Positions 9,209-17,125 of a DNA stretch of 64,000 nt are shown piece after piece. This stretch comes from Trueperella pyogenes (GTDB lineage Bacteria > Actinomycetota > Actinomycetes > Actinomycetales > Actinomycetaceae). How positions within the stretch are numbered: position 1 is the first letter of the stretch; the number at the start of each line of letters is the position of its first letter. Where the stretch lies: NCBI RefSeq assembly GCF_900460345.1, contig NZ_UHHW01000002.1:496001-560000 (forward strand). The letters run 5' to 3'. The notes below the pieces were generated by a model that made no database searches, was not told the DNA's origin, and was given only the letters and a program-made list of their open reading frames with translations. The position numbers were made by a program, and so were the translations under genes.

Positions 9209-9268
9209 TGTGGGACGTTTTCAGACCGATCTTCGTATATAGCAAGATCGGTCTGAAAACGTCCCACA
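9209..9268. terminator. 25-bp perfect-stem hairpin between convergent fprA and yajQ
   Basis: Positions 9209-9233 pair perfectly with 9244-9268 around a 10-nt loop (CGTATATAGC). It lies between two convergent genes and is symmetric, so it could terminate both. There is no T-run on either side, so termination would rely on the long stem alone. An identical hairpin occurs in copy B (58761-58820). Confidence 0.75.
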
Positions 9269-9269
9269 G

Positions 9270-9300
9270 ATTTCCGCTAAACCGGAAGACTAGCGGAAAT
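9270..9300 (-). terminator. Second hairpin overlapping the yajQ stop codon
   Basis: ATTTCCGCTA (9270-9279) pairs with TAGCGGAAAT (9291-9300), a 10-bp perfect stem with an 11-nt loop. The right arm contains the yajQ stop region, so the structure begins within the last codons. It is preserved in copy B. Confidence 0.6.
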
Positions 9301-9784
9301 TGACGAATTGCAGCGCGACATCGAACTGGGCGCTCTTGAGCAGCGCGATAGTTGCCTGGAGGTCATCGCGGGACTTCGACGTGACGCGGACTTCGTCGCC
9401 CTGGATCTGGGCCTTCACTGATTTGGGTCCCTCATCGCGGATGAGCTTGGTGATTTTCTTCGCATTTTCTTGGCTGATGCCCTCTTTGAGCGAGCCGGTG
9501 AGCTTGAAAACCTTCCCGGAGAGTTTTGGCTCGGACTGGCCAAAGTCGACCTGCTTGAGTGAAAGCCCGCGGCGAATGAGCTTGGTTTGTAGAACGTCAA
9601 GGATTGCGAGCACGCGCTCAGCCGTGTTGGCAACGAGGGTGATGCTCTCCCCTTTGAGCTCAATGGAGGCGTCCACGTTGCGAAAGTCGTAACGCTGGCT
9701 GATCTCTTTGGCGGTCTGATTGACAGCGTTGTCAACCTCCTGGATGTCGTAGCGGCTGACGACGTCGAACGAAGAGTTTGCCAC
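9290..9784 (-). CDS. yajQ: YajQ family nucleotide-binding protein
   Basis: A 164-aa protein, the usual length for YajQ/UPF0234. The N-terminus ([20 protein letters not shown]) and the C-terminus ([20 protein letters not shown]) match the two ferredoxin-like halves. Members bind nucleotides; a Xanthomonas homologue binds cyclic di-GMP. The role in actinobacteria is unknown. Translation starts at GTG with AGGAG 6 nt upstream. The gene is convergent with fprA. Its last 76 codons are duplicated downstream of rplQ. Confidence 0.93.
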   Translation of the reverse strand: MANSSFDVVSRYDIQEVDNAVNQTAKEISQRYDFRNVDASIELKGESITLVANTAERVLAILDVLQTKLIRRGLSLKQVDFGQSEPKLSGKVFKLTGSLKEGISQENAKKITKLIRDEGPKSVKAQIQGDEVRVTSKSRDDLQATIALLKSAQFDVALQFVNFR

Positions 9785-9878
9785 GGTGTTCTCCTATAAT
9801 CGTGCGGATCTGAACACCCTTAACACTAGCCGAGTTGGGCAAGTGTGACTATCGCGGCAGTTATTGATCCCCTCCTGG

Positions 9879-9910
9879 TTTGACATGTCTTGGGGGGAAA
9901 CTGCTAATCT
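9879..9910 (+). promoter_or_regulatory. Probable promoter of the tRNA-Tyr transcript
   Basis: TTGACA (9879-9884) is followed by TGCTAATCT, giving a -10 of GCTAAT or TAATCT with an 18-20-nt spacer. It lies about 36 nt before tRNA-Tyr in a region otherwise without genes. The -35 is a perfect consensus; the spacer is slightly long. Confidence 0.55.
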
Positions 9911-9945
9911 CATGCCGTGTGGTTCTCCGCGGGGGACATCACGAC

Positions 9946-10026
9946 GGCGGGTTGACCGAGCGGCCAATGGTATCTGACTGTAAATCAGACGCGAAAGCTA
10001 CGGGGGTTCGAATCCCTCACCCGCCA
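9946..10026 (+). tRNA. tRNA-Tyr (GTA)
   Basis: The acceptor stem GGCGGGT pairs with ACCCGCC and the anticodon stem TCTGA/TCAGA encloses CTGTAAA (anticodon GTA, 9980-9982). It has an extended variable arm as expected for bacterial tRNA-Tyr and a GGTTCGAAT T-loop. The full CCA end is not encoded. Confidence 0.95.
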
Positions 10027-10115
10027 CAGTTCGAAAGAACCGGGTGTGGCTATGACGAGAGCCACGCGCGATGAGTTGGTTCGCTATCCAAACGATTGGT
10101 AGGCTTTCCAGCGTT

Positions 10116-10191
10116 GCCCCGATAGCTCAGTCGGCAGAGCGTCTCCATGGTAAGGAGAAGGTCAAGGGTTCGATTCCCTTTCGGGGCTCCA
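10116..10191 (+). tRNA. tRNA-Thr (GGT)
   Basis: Acceptor stem GCCCCGA/TCGGGGC and anticodon loop ATGGTAA (anticodon GGT). The T-arm contains GGTTCGATTCC and the CCA end is encoded (10189-10191). It stands in the conserved tRNA-Thr/tRNA-Met/rpmG order. Confidence 0.96.
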
Positions 10192-10218
10192 GTTATTCTC
10201 GCTTGCGAGGATGATTGA

Positions 10219-10292
10219 GGCGAGGTAGCTCAGTTGGTCAGAGCGCACGACTCATAATCGTGAGGTCGCGGGTTCAAACCCCGCCCTCGCTA
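10219..10292 (+). tRNA. tRNA-Met (CAT), elongator type
   Basis: Acceptor stem GGCGAGG pairs with CCTCGCT (one G-T pair at the end); anticodon stem CACGA/TCGTG encloses CTCATAA. A paired position 1-72 and the lack of three G-C pairs in the anticodon stem indicate the elongator rather than the initiator. CCA is not encoded. Confidence 0.93.
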
Positions 10293-10366
10293 CGACCAGT
10301 AAGGCAACCGCCCTACTGCAAGAACGACGAAGCATCCGCTTCACAAGCCGAACGTGAGGAAAAATA

Positions 10367-10537
10367 GTGGCTAGTAAGTCTGCAGACGTTCGCCCCAAGA
10401 TCACCCTCGCATGCGAGGTTTGTAAGGAGCGCAACTACATTACGAAGAAGAACCGCCGTAACACGCCGGATCGCTTGGAGATGAAGAAGTACTGCCCGAA
10501 GTGCAACACTTCTACGGCTCATCGCGAGACCCGCTAG
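10367..10537 (+). CDS. rpmG: 50S ribosomal protein L33
   Basis: A 56-aa protein starting at GTG ([19 protein letters not shown]) with GAGGA upstream. It has two CxxC pairs (CEVC and CPKC), so this is the zinc-binding form. It lies directly after tRNA-Met, as in many actinobacteria, and is probably co-transcribed with the tRNAs. It ends in a clear terminator. Confidence 0.95.
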   Translation: MASKSADVRPKITLACEVCKERNYITKKNRRNTPDRLEMKKYCPKCNTSTAHRETR

Positions 10538-10552
10538 GGCACACTTTCGTAG

Positions 10553-10578
10553 GACCTCCGCTTGGCGGAGGTCTTTTT
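10553..10578 (+). terminator. Terminator after rpmG
   Basis: GACCTCCGC, loop TTG, GCGGAGGTC, then TTTTT. A textbook intrinsic terminator 15 nt after the rpmG stop. Confidence 0.93.
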
Positions 10579-10601
10579 GTTTAGCTCTTGCTCGGGAGCG
10601 T

Positions 10602-10682
10602 TCCGCTGGCGCCGCAGTAAAATGCCCGCCGCTGTATCTGCGGTTTTTACTGCAGCGGCGATCTCTTTAGCGTGGTTTCGGC
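10602..10682. repeat. Dispersed hairpin repeat, copy 1
   Basis: An imperfect long hairpin: GCGCCGCAGTAAAA near 10610 faces TTTTTACTGCAGCGGCG near 10643, with an inner CCGC/GCGG pair. It is followed by TAGCGTGGTTTCGGC. The same order of blocks recurs at 52031-52125, and the central CTGTA..TCTGC block recurs near 32461. The copies differ at paired positions, which suggests the fold is conserved. No open reading frame is involved. Confidence 0.65.
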
Positions 10683-10777
10683 TGAGCGCGGCTTGGGTTA
10701 ACCCGACCTCAACTTCCCTCTGCATCTATGTCAGAGCGCCGGGGTAGGATGGGGATATTCAATTGAGGAGGATGCCG

Positions 10778-11992
10778 TTGCGTTTTGATGAGTCGGTTCC
10801 GCAGGCTGAATACGATGCGTTTGTCGCGCATCACCCGCTGTGTAACCTTTTGCAGTCTGCGGCTTGGGCGAAGGTTAAGGCTGGGTGGGGGCACGCTTTG
10901 ACGGGCTTGCGGGACGAGTCGGGCATCCTGGTGGCGGCCGGCCTCGTCCTTAAACGGCCGCTGCCCTTGGGGCTGAGCTTCTGGTATATGCCTCATGGCC
11001 CGGTGCTCGATTTTGACAAGCCGTATCTTGAGCCGTATCTGCGGCAACTGCGCGCGTATGCCAAGCGCAGTCGCGCCGTCGCTGTGCGGATTGACCCGCT
11101 GGTGGCTGTTCGGAAGGCGGCCCTGGAAGCCTTGCCGGAGGGCTACGATCCGCATGCCCGCGAGGTTGGTCGGCGTATTGAAGCCGCAGGATACCGGCAT
11201 CGCGGTTTTGTCATGGGTCTGCATGAGTCTCTCCAACCGCGTTTTATCCCGGTGAGTTTCCGCCCGGAAGGTCTGCCCGCTGGCTGCGACGTCGCTGCCT
11301 ATCAAGCTACCTTGTCGAAGAAGTCGCGCACTTTGGCGAATAATGCACGCAACCGCTTCGTTGAGGTCACCAGTGGCGGAGCAGAGCTACTGGATGAGTT
11401 CCTCGCCGTCATCGCCCAGACGGAGCAAGAGAAGGAAATCAAGCTTCGCTCCAAGCCCTACTACGAGTCGATCCTAAAGATCTACGGGGAAGATGCGCGG
11501 ATCTACCTCGCCACCCTCAACATCGCCGACGCGCTGGCCAAATATTCCGCGCAACTCGCCGCCGACGAGGCCGAGCTCGCCGCCACGCCCGAGAACGCAA
11601 AGAAGAAGCGCAACCGCTTGCGCAGTTCCATAGATTGCGCGACCAAACATATCGCCGAGCTTGAAAGCCACGACGACGGCGACCGCGTCACGCTCGCTGG
11701 CGTGCTCATGGTCCGCTTCGGACGGTCGGCGGAGATGCTCTATGCCGGCACGAACCGCAATTACGGCAACATCCCTGCCCAGCATCTGATGTGGGTGCAC
11801 GCCCTTGCTGACGGCTTCGCTGCGGGGCTGGACAACGTCTCACTTGGCGGCGTGGACGGCTCGCTCAGTGACTCCCTTATGCAGTTCAAGTCTCGCTTCA
11901 ATCCGCAGATTGTGGAAAAGATTGGCGAGTTTCAGACGAACATTATCGCGCCGGTGGCGCATGCCATCGACTACTACCTCCGCCGCCGATAG
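10778..11992 (+). CDS. FemX/FemAB family peptidoglycan bridge aminoacyltransferase
   Basis: A 404-aa protein of the FemAB fold: two GNAT-like domains (residues about 1-230 and 300-404) separated by a long helical coiled-coil insertion (about 240-300, with KYSAQLAADEAELAAT and KKKRNRLRSSID). Such proteins add amino acids from aminoacyl-tRNA to the stem peptide of lipid II to build interpeptide bridges. The added residue cannot be read from sequence. TTG 10778 is chosen because GAGGAGG ends 6 nt upstream; the ATG at 10772 would abut that site. It is directly followed by murB, giving a cell-wall pair. Confidence 0.88.
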   Translation: MRFDESVPQAEYDAFVAHHPLCNLLQSAAWAKVKAGWGHALTGLRDESGILVAAGLVLKRPLPLGLSFWYMPHGPVLDFDKPYLEPYLRQLRAYAKRSRAVAVRIDPLVAVRKAALEALPEGYDPHAREVGRRIEAAGYRHRGFVMGLHESLQPRFIPVSFRPEGLPAGCDVAAYQATLSKKSRTLANNARNRFVEVTSGGAELLDEFLAVIAQTEQEKEIKLRSKPYYESILKIYGEDARIYLATLNIADALAKYSAQLAADEAELAATPENAKKKRNRLRSSIDCATKHIAELESHDDGDRVTLAGVLMVRFGRSAEMLYAGTNRNYGNIPAQHLMWVHALADGFAAGLDNVSLGGVDGSLSDSLMQFKSRFNPQIVEKIGEFQTNIIAPVAHAIDYYLRRR

Positions 11993-11999
11993 GAGCCGC

Positions 12000-13160
12000 A
12001 TGACTTGTCAGATCCCGGAGCCGAGCAGGCACGCCACCGTAGCGTCAGTTGAGACTAGCCGCTATCACGGGGACTCGCTCGCCCAGATGACCACGATCGG
12101 TGTGGGTGGCCCCGTCGCCGCAGTCGTCAACGCCTCGAGTGAGGCGGAGATCATCGACGCCGTCTCCACGGCCGACGCCGAAGGTCGGCCGCTTCTCGTG
12201 GTCGGGGGCGGATCAAATATCTTGGCGAGCGATAAGCCCTTCGACGGCGTCGTTGTTCACGACACCCGCTGTGAGATCGAAACGCTCATGGAAGATGGGT
12301 GCGGCGGAGCTGAAATGCGTCTGAGCGCAGGTACTCCGTGGGACGAGGCCGTCGTGTATGCGATTGAGCATGGCTGGATGGGAGTGGAGGCGCTGTCGGG
12401 CATTCCTGGCTCGGTCGGCGCGGCGCCTGTACAAAACATCGGAGCTTACGGCCAGGAGGTGGCGGAAACTCTGGCTCAGGTGCGCACGTGGGATCGCCGC
12501 ACTAACCAGATCCGCACCCTCTTCCTCTCCGATCTCGAGTTCGGCTATCGCGACTCCATCCTCAAGCGTTCCATCGGCGAGTTCGGGGCAAGTCCGCGCT
12601 GGGTGGTGCTGTCAGTGACTTTCCATATGCGCCGCGCCACGCTCTCGCGCCCGATCGGTTACAGCCAGCTCGCTCGCACCCTGGGTATTGAACTCGGTGA
12701 GCGCGCACCGGCAGCGGATGTGCGGGCGGCGGTGCTTGAACTGCGCGCCGCCAAGGGTATGTTGCTCAACGACGCCGACCGGGACACCTACTCGCTCGGT
12801 TCCTTCTTCACCAATCCCGTCCTCAGCGAGGAGCAGGCCGCGCAGCTGCCGGCGCAGGCGCCGCGCTTTGGGGTGGCCAAACACGACGCCGTGAATCAGA
12901 TCGGTGCGGCGGCGCCGCGGATCGAGGGGCAGGTAAAGACCTCGGCGGCATGGCTAATTGACCACGCAGGTTTTTCCGCCGGTTATAACATGCCCGGCCC
13001 GGCGGCCCTTTCCACGAAGCATTGCTTGGCATTGACGAATCGTGGGGGAGCGAGCGGTGAGGATATTGCAGACCTGGCTCGCACGATCCGAGACGGTGTG
13101 GAGGAGAAGTTCGGTGTGCGCCTCGCACCCGAGCCGGTGCTCGTTGGCCTCGAGATTTAG
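12000..13160 (+). CDS. murB: UDP-N-acetylenolpyruvoylglucosamine reductase
   Basis: A 386-aa FAD-dependent reductase that makes UDP-N-acetylmuramate. Visible features are the N-terminal LAQMTTIGVGGP, the FAD loop VVGGGSNILASD, GIPGSVGAAPVQNIGAYGQE, the catalytic serine segment SLGSFFTNP, and the terminal APEPVLVGLEI with the catalytic Glu. The layout fits the longer actinobacterial MurB. ATG 12000 follows AGGAG that overlaps the femX stop, so the two genes are one unit. A longer frame within femX was rejected as the start. Confidence 0.94.
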   Translation: MTCQIPEPSRHATVASVETSRYHGDSLAQMTTIGVGGPVAAVVNASSEAEIIDAVSTADAEGRPLLVVGGGSNILASDKPFDGVVVHDTRCEIETLMEDGCGGAEMRLSAGTPWDEAVVYAIEHGWMGVEALSGIPGSVGAAPVQNIGAYGQEVAETLAQVRTWDRRTNQIRTLFLSDLEFGYRDSILKRSIGEFGASPRWVVLSVTFHMRRATLSRPIGYSQLARTLGIELGERAPAADVRAAVLELRAAKGMLLNDADRDTYSLGSFFTNPVLSEEQAAQLPAQAPRFGVAKHDAVNQIGAAAPRIEGQVKTSAAWLIDHAGFSAGYNMPGPAALSTKHCLALTNRGGASGEDIADLARTIRDGVEEKFGVRLAPEPVLVGLEI

Positions 13161-13178
13161 GCGGCGCGGCGCCTAGGA

Positions 13179-13862
13179 TTAGCGGAGCGGTCCGCGCTCC
13201 AATAGCTCGTCTATGCACGCGAGGATGACGGCGAGTGTGGCAGGATCGCTGATGGCCCGAAAATGCCCGGACAGGGCGAGGGGAATGTTCGTGGCACCCT
13301 CCAGAACTGAGCCTTCTGGAATGTGCGGGTCCCACATGGGAGCCAGAGAATAGATCCGCTCGCGGATGATGCTTTCGCGCTCGTGCGGCCAGGGCGTCCA
13401 GGTGGCAGGCCCGCCCGGCACCATCGCGCTCACCGCCTCCCAGCGGCCAAAAAGCCGGGCCAGGCGCGATCCATTCCACGGTGCCGCCACCGCGATGAGA
13501 CCGTAGACGTTGGGCGGCAGGGCTGCCAGGACTGCGCGGCCCACCAGCGAGCCCTTGGAGTGCGCGAGTAAGACGATCGGCGTCGTCGGGGCGGCGCGGC
13601 GGAGGCGTTCAAGCTCGGCGAGCACCTGTCGAGCCAGATCTGGAACCGGCTTGGTCATGCGGCCGAGCGGCAGGGTCACGACGTCGTATCCGGCCTCCTC
13701 CAGTGGGGAGAAAATTCTATGAAAGTAGCTCGGGTCCTCGTAAACGCCAGGCAAGACGACGATCGTGGCGCGCACGTCAGCTGGTCTCCTTGGTCGGCGG
13801 ACGCCGAACAGGTTGCGCACGAACCACAGGTAATCCGCTATACGTTCACTGAGCCGAAGCAT
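13179..13862 (-). CDS. Alpha/beta hydrolase, lipase/acyltransferase-like
   Basis: A 227-aa alpha/beta hydrolase. The nucleophile elbow is LLAHSKGSLVGRA (Ser at about residue 112), after the oxyanion segment VVLPGVYED. A later Asp/His pair (MWDPHIPEG and SGHFRAI) completes a plausible triad. The substrate is unknown. Its start overlaps the 3' end of the neighbouring hydrolase gene by 17 nt, so it is the last gene of the leftward operon add - hydrolase - hydrolase. It is convergent with murB, 18 nt away. Confidence 0.82.
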   Translation of the reverse strand: MLRLSERIADYLWFVRNLFGVRRPRRPADVRATIVVLPGVYEDPSYFHRIFSPLEEAGYDVVTLPLGRMTKPVPDLARQVLAELERLRRAAPTTPIVLLAHSKGSLVGRAVLAALPPNVYGLIAVAAPWNGSRLARLFGRWEAVSAMVPGGPATWTPWPHERESIIRERIYSLAPMWDPHIPEGSVLEGATNIPLALSGHFRAISDPATLAVILACIDELLERGPLR

Positions 13863-14727
13863 CGTCGTCTCCGTTGTCAGGCAAGTGTTGGCTGGCGGAG
13901 CGCTCGCGAGGGGTCATGAGGGAGGCAGCGGCGCGGGCGACGGCGTCGTCGGAATTGTAGATCGTGGAGTGGGCGGCTCCGGGGATTTCCGCGCAATATC
14001 CGTTGGTGAGCGAGGCCAGGTAGCCCGCCCAGGCGGTGGAGACGAGGTAATCATGCTCACCGTGGAGGATGACGACGTTTGCACTTGGGTCAAGAAGGGC
14101 GATCCGGTCCTCAATGGGGTAGGACAGCAGGGCGGGGAGGGTAGCCAAGAGCCAGTGCCGGGCGGAACGAAGGTAGGACCACACGGCCACGCGGACGAGG
14201 TTCGCATGCTCGTAGAGTGCCGATTGCAAGTAGCGCGCAAGCACTGTGGGAAGGTTGCGCTCGGCGGCGTTGACGGGCGGGCCGACCAGGCACGCGCGCC
14301 GGAAGCGATCGGGACGGCGAGCCATGAGCTCGACGACGATCTGCGCGCCCATCGAATGGCCCACCAAGATCGGATCCTCGATGCCGTTGATCTGCATGGC
14401 GCGCTCGACGACAGCCGCGAAACCCGCGATCGACAGGTGCTGCTGGGGCGCGGGCAAACCCGCAGAGCCGGGAAGATCCATGATGAATACCTCCCCGAAG
14501 CGGGCGAGTTCGAAGGCAAGGGGAAGCATGTAAGTGGAGGACAGTCCGATGCCGTGGAGGAGCACGAAGGTGACGCGGTCATCGCCGGGGCGATCGACAA
14601 GCACGCGGTTTAGGCCAGGTGCAGGGGCGCCGATACGGTGAACACGCGTGAACATGCCAGCGATGCGGACGAGCGAATGCTGGACTGCGGTGCTTTCCGG
14701 GCCGAGGATACGCGGATTGAGGTCCAT
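13846..14727 (-). CDS. Alpha/beta hydrolase
   Basis: A 293-aa alpha/beta hydrolase with LLHGIGLSSTYMLPL (oxyanion region), the nucleophile elbow LVGHSMGAQIVVELMA (Ser at about residue 132), VILHGEHDYLVS carrying the likely acid, and a late His in PGAAHSTIY. It resembles ester or lactone hydrolases of the HsaD/MhpC type; the substrate is unknown. The ATG at 14727 is preferred because CGGAG lies 8 nt upstream; a GTG at 14736 overlapping the add stop is possible. Co-transcribed with add. Confidence 0.84.
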   Translation of the reverse strand: MDLNPRILGPESTAVQHSLVRIAGMFTRVHRIGAPAPGLNRVLVDRPGDDRVTFVLLHGIGLSSTYMLPLAFELARFGEVFIMDLPGSAGLPAPQQHLSIAGFAAVVERAMQINGIEDPILVGHSMGAQIVVELMARRPDRFRRACLVGPPVNAAERNLPTVLARYLQSALYEHANLVRVAVWSYLRSARHWLLATLPALLSYPIEDRIALLDPSANVVILHGEHDYLVSTAWAGYLASLTNGYCAEIPGAAHSTIYNSDDAVARAAASLMTPRERSASQHLPDNGDDDASAQ

Positions 14728-14729
14728 GG

Positions 14730-15764
14730 CTAACACTCCGAGTCAGGATCCGGTTTGGCCAACCACTCATCGACCTCGGCCAGCCAGCGTTGCTTGGACT
14801 CGATTGTTGCCATCGAGGCGGTGATCGAGTCGCGGGCAAAACGGGCGAGGTCGTGGTCGGTAAAACCGAGATCGCGAGCGATCTGATACTGGTCGTTGAG
14901 ACGTGAAAGGAAAAGGAGCGGGTCGTCGGCCGACAGCGCGATCTGCGCGCCGGCGTCGTACAAAACCCGTAGTGGCACCTGCCCAGGGTCAGAATAGACG
15001 CCCAGCGACACATTGGAAGCGGGGCACACCTCGAGCGCGATACCCGCGCCGACGATGCGCGCCAGCAGATCGGCGTCCTCCGCGGTCCGCACGCCGTGCC
15101 CGAGCCGGGTGGGCTTGAGGTGGCTGAGGACCTGGCGGATGTGCTCGGGGCCGAGGAGCTCGCCGGCGTGTGGCACCGAGGCTAGCCCGGCGTTGCGCGC
15201 AATATTGAACGCGGCACCCCACTGAGAGGTCTCGCCGCGGCGTTCGTCGTTGGAAAGCCCGAAGCCAATTACCTGGCCGGGGCCATCACCAGCGTGCTTG
15301 GCCGCCAACCTGGCGAGCGTGCGGGCATCGAGAGGGTGCTTGATCCGCGAGGCGGCCACAATGATCGCGACCTCCACGCCTGTCTGCTGTGAGGCGATCT
15401 GCGCTTCGTCGAGCACGATCTCGAGAGCAGGTGTGATGCCACCAACGAAGGGCGCATACGACGTCGGATCAATCTGCAGCTCAAGGCGGCGCGATCCCTC
15501 TGCGGCGTCGTCTGCAGCGGCCTCGCGCACGATTCGGCGCATAGCCTGCTCCGACTGCACGACCTTGCGGGCGGCGTCGTAGGCGCGCTGAAAACGGAAC
15601 CACCCGCGCTCGTTGGCCGGAACTTGCATGGCCTTCGTATCTGTGAGGTTTGCGGGCAGGCGCACGCCTTGCTCGCGGGCGAGATCGATGAGTGTCGATA
15701 CCCTCATGGAGCCAGTGAAATGAAGATGAAGGTGTGCTTTGGGCAGTGTCTTCAGATCTCGCAT
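14730..15764 (-). CDS. add: Adenosine deaminase
   Basis: A 344-aa metal-dependent deaminase converting adenosine to inosine. The metal site HLHLHFTGS is at residues 11-19, the catalytic Glu in PHAGELLGPEH at about residue 198, the His motif in RLGHGVRTAED at about 220-230, and the final Asp in LSADDPLLF at about 278-286. The length is standard. First gene of a leftward operon with the two hydrolases, divergent from the kinase-like gene. The murB - add - aspC neighbourhood is also seen in Streptomyces. Confidence 0.92.
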   Translation of the reverse strand: MRDLKTLPKAHLHLHFTGSMRVSTLIDLAREQGVRLPANLTDTKAMQVPANERGWFRFQRAYDAARKVVQSEQAMRRIVREAAADDAAEGSRRLELQIDPTSYAPFVGGITPALEIVLDEAQIASQQTGVEVAIIVAASRIKHPLDARTLARLAAKHAGDGPGQVIGFGLSNDERRGETSQWGAAFNIARNAGLASVPHAGELLGPEHIRQVLSHLKPTRLGHGVRTAEDADLLARIVGAGIALEVCPASNVSLGVYSDPGQVPLRVLYDAGAQIALSADDPLLFLSRLNDQYQIARDLGFTDHDLARFARDSITASMATIESKQRWLAEVDEWLAKPDPDSEC

Positions 15765-15844
15765 GCACCCATCCTAGTCGTTGACCGGCGCTAACACACG
15801 CCGCGCATTTTGAGCAGGCATGCAATCACTCTTATAAAAGAACC

Positions 15845-17062
15845 ATGACTAACCACAGCGAGCGTCGCGCGCTCCAGCTGCTCACCGGTGCTTCAGCGGG
15901 AGAAATGCTCGCACTCGCGCTCGACGGTATCGTGCGTTCCTGGCAAGTGCGCGCCGTGAACCACCGCCCTGGGGCGGGGGTATCGGTAGGGTACTCCGTC
16001 ACATGGGATCGGATCAGCCACGAAAACAGCGTCCGCGAGGTGCGGGTGAGGGAAGACTCATACATCGTCGCCTCGACCGCGAAGATCGCCGAGGCCAATC
16101 TCGACGCCGTGGGAGCGATCACACTGTACGCCGACGATCTTCCCGTTCACATTTGGCAGTTTCCGAACGATCCGGAACTGCCGGCACTGCCCTCTGCCTG
16201 CGATCCGCAGGCCGTGTCCGGCCTGCTTGGCGGCGTGTGCGACGTCGAACTGTTGGGCTACCGGCCAACCCGCCGCGCGGTGTTACGCGTCGCCTGCGAC
16301 TCTGGCCCGCGATATGCCAAGGTGGTGCGCCCGGATGCCATCCAGGCCCTCATCGACCGCCACCGCATCTTCGCTGACGCCGCCCTGCCCACTCCGCGCA
16401 TCGAGATGTCCACCCGCACTGGCTTAATTATCACCTCGGCGGTGGTGGGCACTCCGCTAGCGGCGAGCTATCGGCACGGCACTAACCTGACATCGATTTT
16501 CACCTCGCTCAACCGGACGCTCGATGCCCTTCCGCCCGTTGCGCTCGATTTGAAGTACCGGCCTGCGTGGGCCGAACGATGCGCGCATTACGCCCGCGCG
16601 GCGGGCGCCTCGATACCCGAGATCGCGGAGCGCACCGCGGCACTGTCGCAGGGAATCCTTGAGGTTCGCCGCAGCGCGGACTATGGGGGGCTTGTGCCTA
16701 CCCACGGCGATTTCTATGAGGCGAATGTGCTGGTAAACGAGGGCGTGGTGAGCGGTTTGCTCGATCTGGATTCGCTCGGTCCGGGATACCGTGCCGACGA
16801 CTGGGGTTGCCTGCTCGGCCATCTCTCTGTCTTGCCCAGCCTTAGCGAGAATTACGCCCATGTGGGCGCGATCCGCGAGGACTGGTTCGCCCGAGCCTGT
16901 CACGACGCCGACCCCGCGGCGATCGCCGCATCCGCGGCCGGCGTGGTGCTCTCGCTTGTTTCTTCTGCTCGCCAGCGTGGGCGAGCAGATTGGAAAGTGC
17001 AGGCCCTGACCAGGCTAGCGGTGGCGGAGGATTGGCTAGCTCGTGCGCGGTTGGCGCGCTAG
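15845..17062 (+). CDS. Phosphotransferase of the aminoglycoside phosphotransferase (APH) fold
   Basis: A 405-aa protein. The C-terminal kinase lobe has the catalytic loop THGDFYEANVLV (HGDxxxxN, about residues 289-300) and the metal-binding segment GLLDLDSLGPGYRADDWG just after. The first 100 residues are a separate, Trp/His-bearing domain. The natural substrate is unknown; the family includes maltokinase, choline kinase and antibiotic kinases. The fold and gene position give no reason to call resistance. Divergent from add, with an 80-bp shared promoter region. Confidence 0.8.
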   Translation: MTNHSERRALQLLTGASAGEMLALALDGIVRSWQVRAVNHRPGAGVSVGYSVTWDRISHENSVREVRVREDSYIVASTAKIAEANLDAVGAITLYADDLPVHIWQFPNDPELPALPSACDPQAVSGLLGGVCDVELLGYRPTRRAVLRVACDSGPRYAKVVRPDAIQALIDRHRIFADAALPTPRIEMSTRTGLIITSAVVGTPLAASYRHGTNLTSIFTSLNRTLDALPPVALDLKYRPAWAERCAHYARAAGASIPEIAERTAALSQGILEVRRSADYGGLVPTHGDFYEANVLVNEGVVSGLLDLDSLGPGYRADDWGCLLGHLSVLPSLSENYAHVGAIREDWFARACHDADPAAIAASAAGVVLSLVSSARQRGRADWKVQALTRLAVAEDWLARARLAR

Positions 17063-17125
17063 CGCACAGCTGGGCGGAGGCCGGCCCCCGGCTAAGCGGC
17101 GGCCAGGCCACCGGCCTCACGGTGC

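Larger units (their letters stand above)
9179..9519. repeat. 341-bp inverted duplication, copy A
   Basis: This segment holds the last four codons of fprA, a double-hairpin intergenic region and the 3' 76 codons of yajQ. It matches 58510-58850 in inverted orientation base for base without indels (paired coordinates always sum to 68029). I counted four mismatches: one near 9502 and three clustered near 9331-9337. Copy A is the parental locus because both flanking genes are intact here. The two copies bracket about 49 kb. Confidence 0.95.

Noticed and set aside
13885..14613. 242-codon open frame antisense to an alpha/beta hydrolase gene
   Set aside because: The minus-strand frame has a complete hydrolase motif set; the plus-strand frame is Gly/Glu/Asp-rich without domains.
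15845..17062. Aminoglycoside resistance gene
   Set aside because: The APH fold is clear, but the N-terminal extra domain, chromosomal housekeeping context and lack of resemblance to known resistance enzymes argue against a resistance call.
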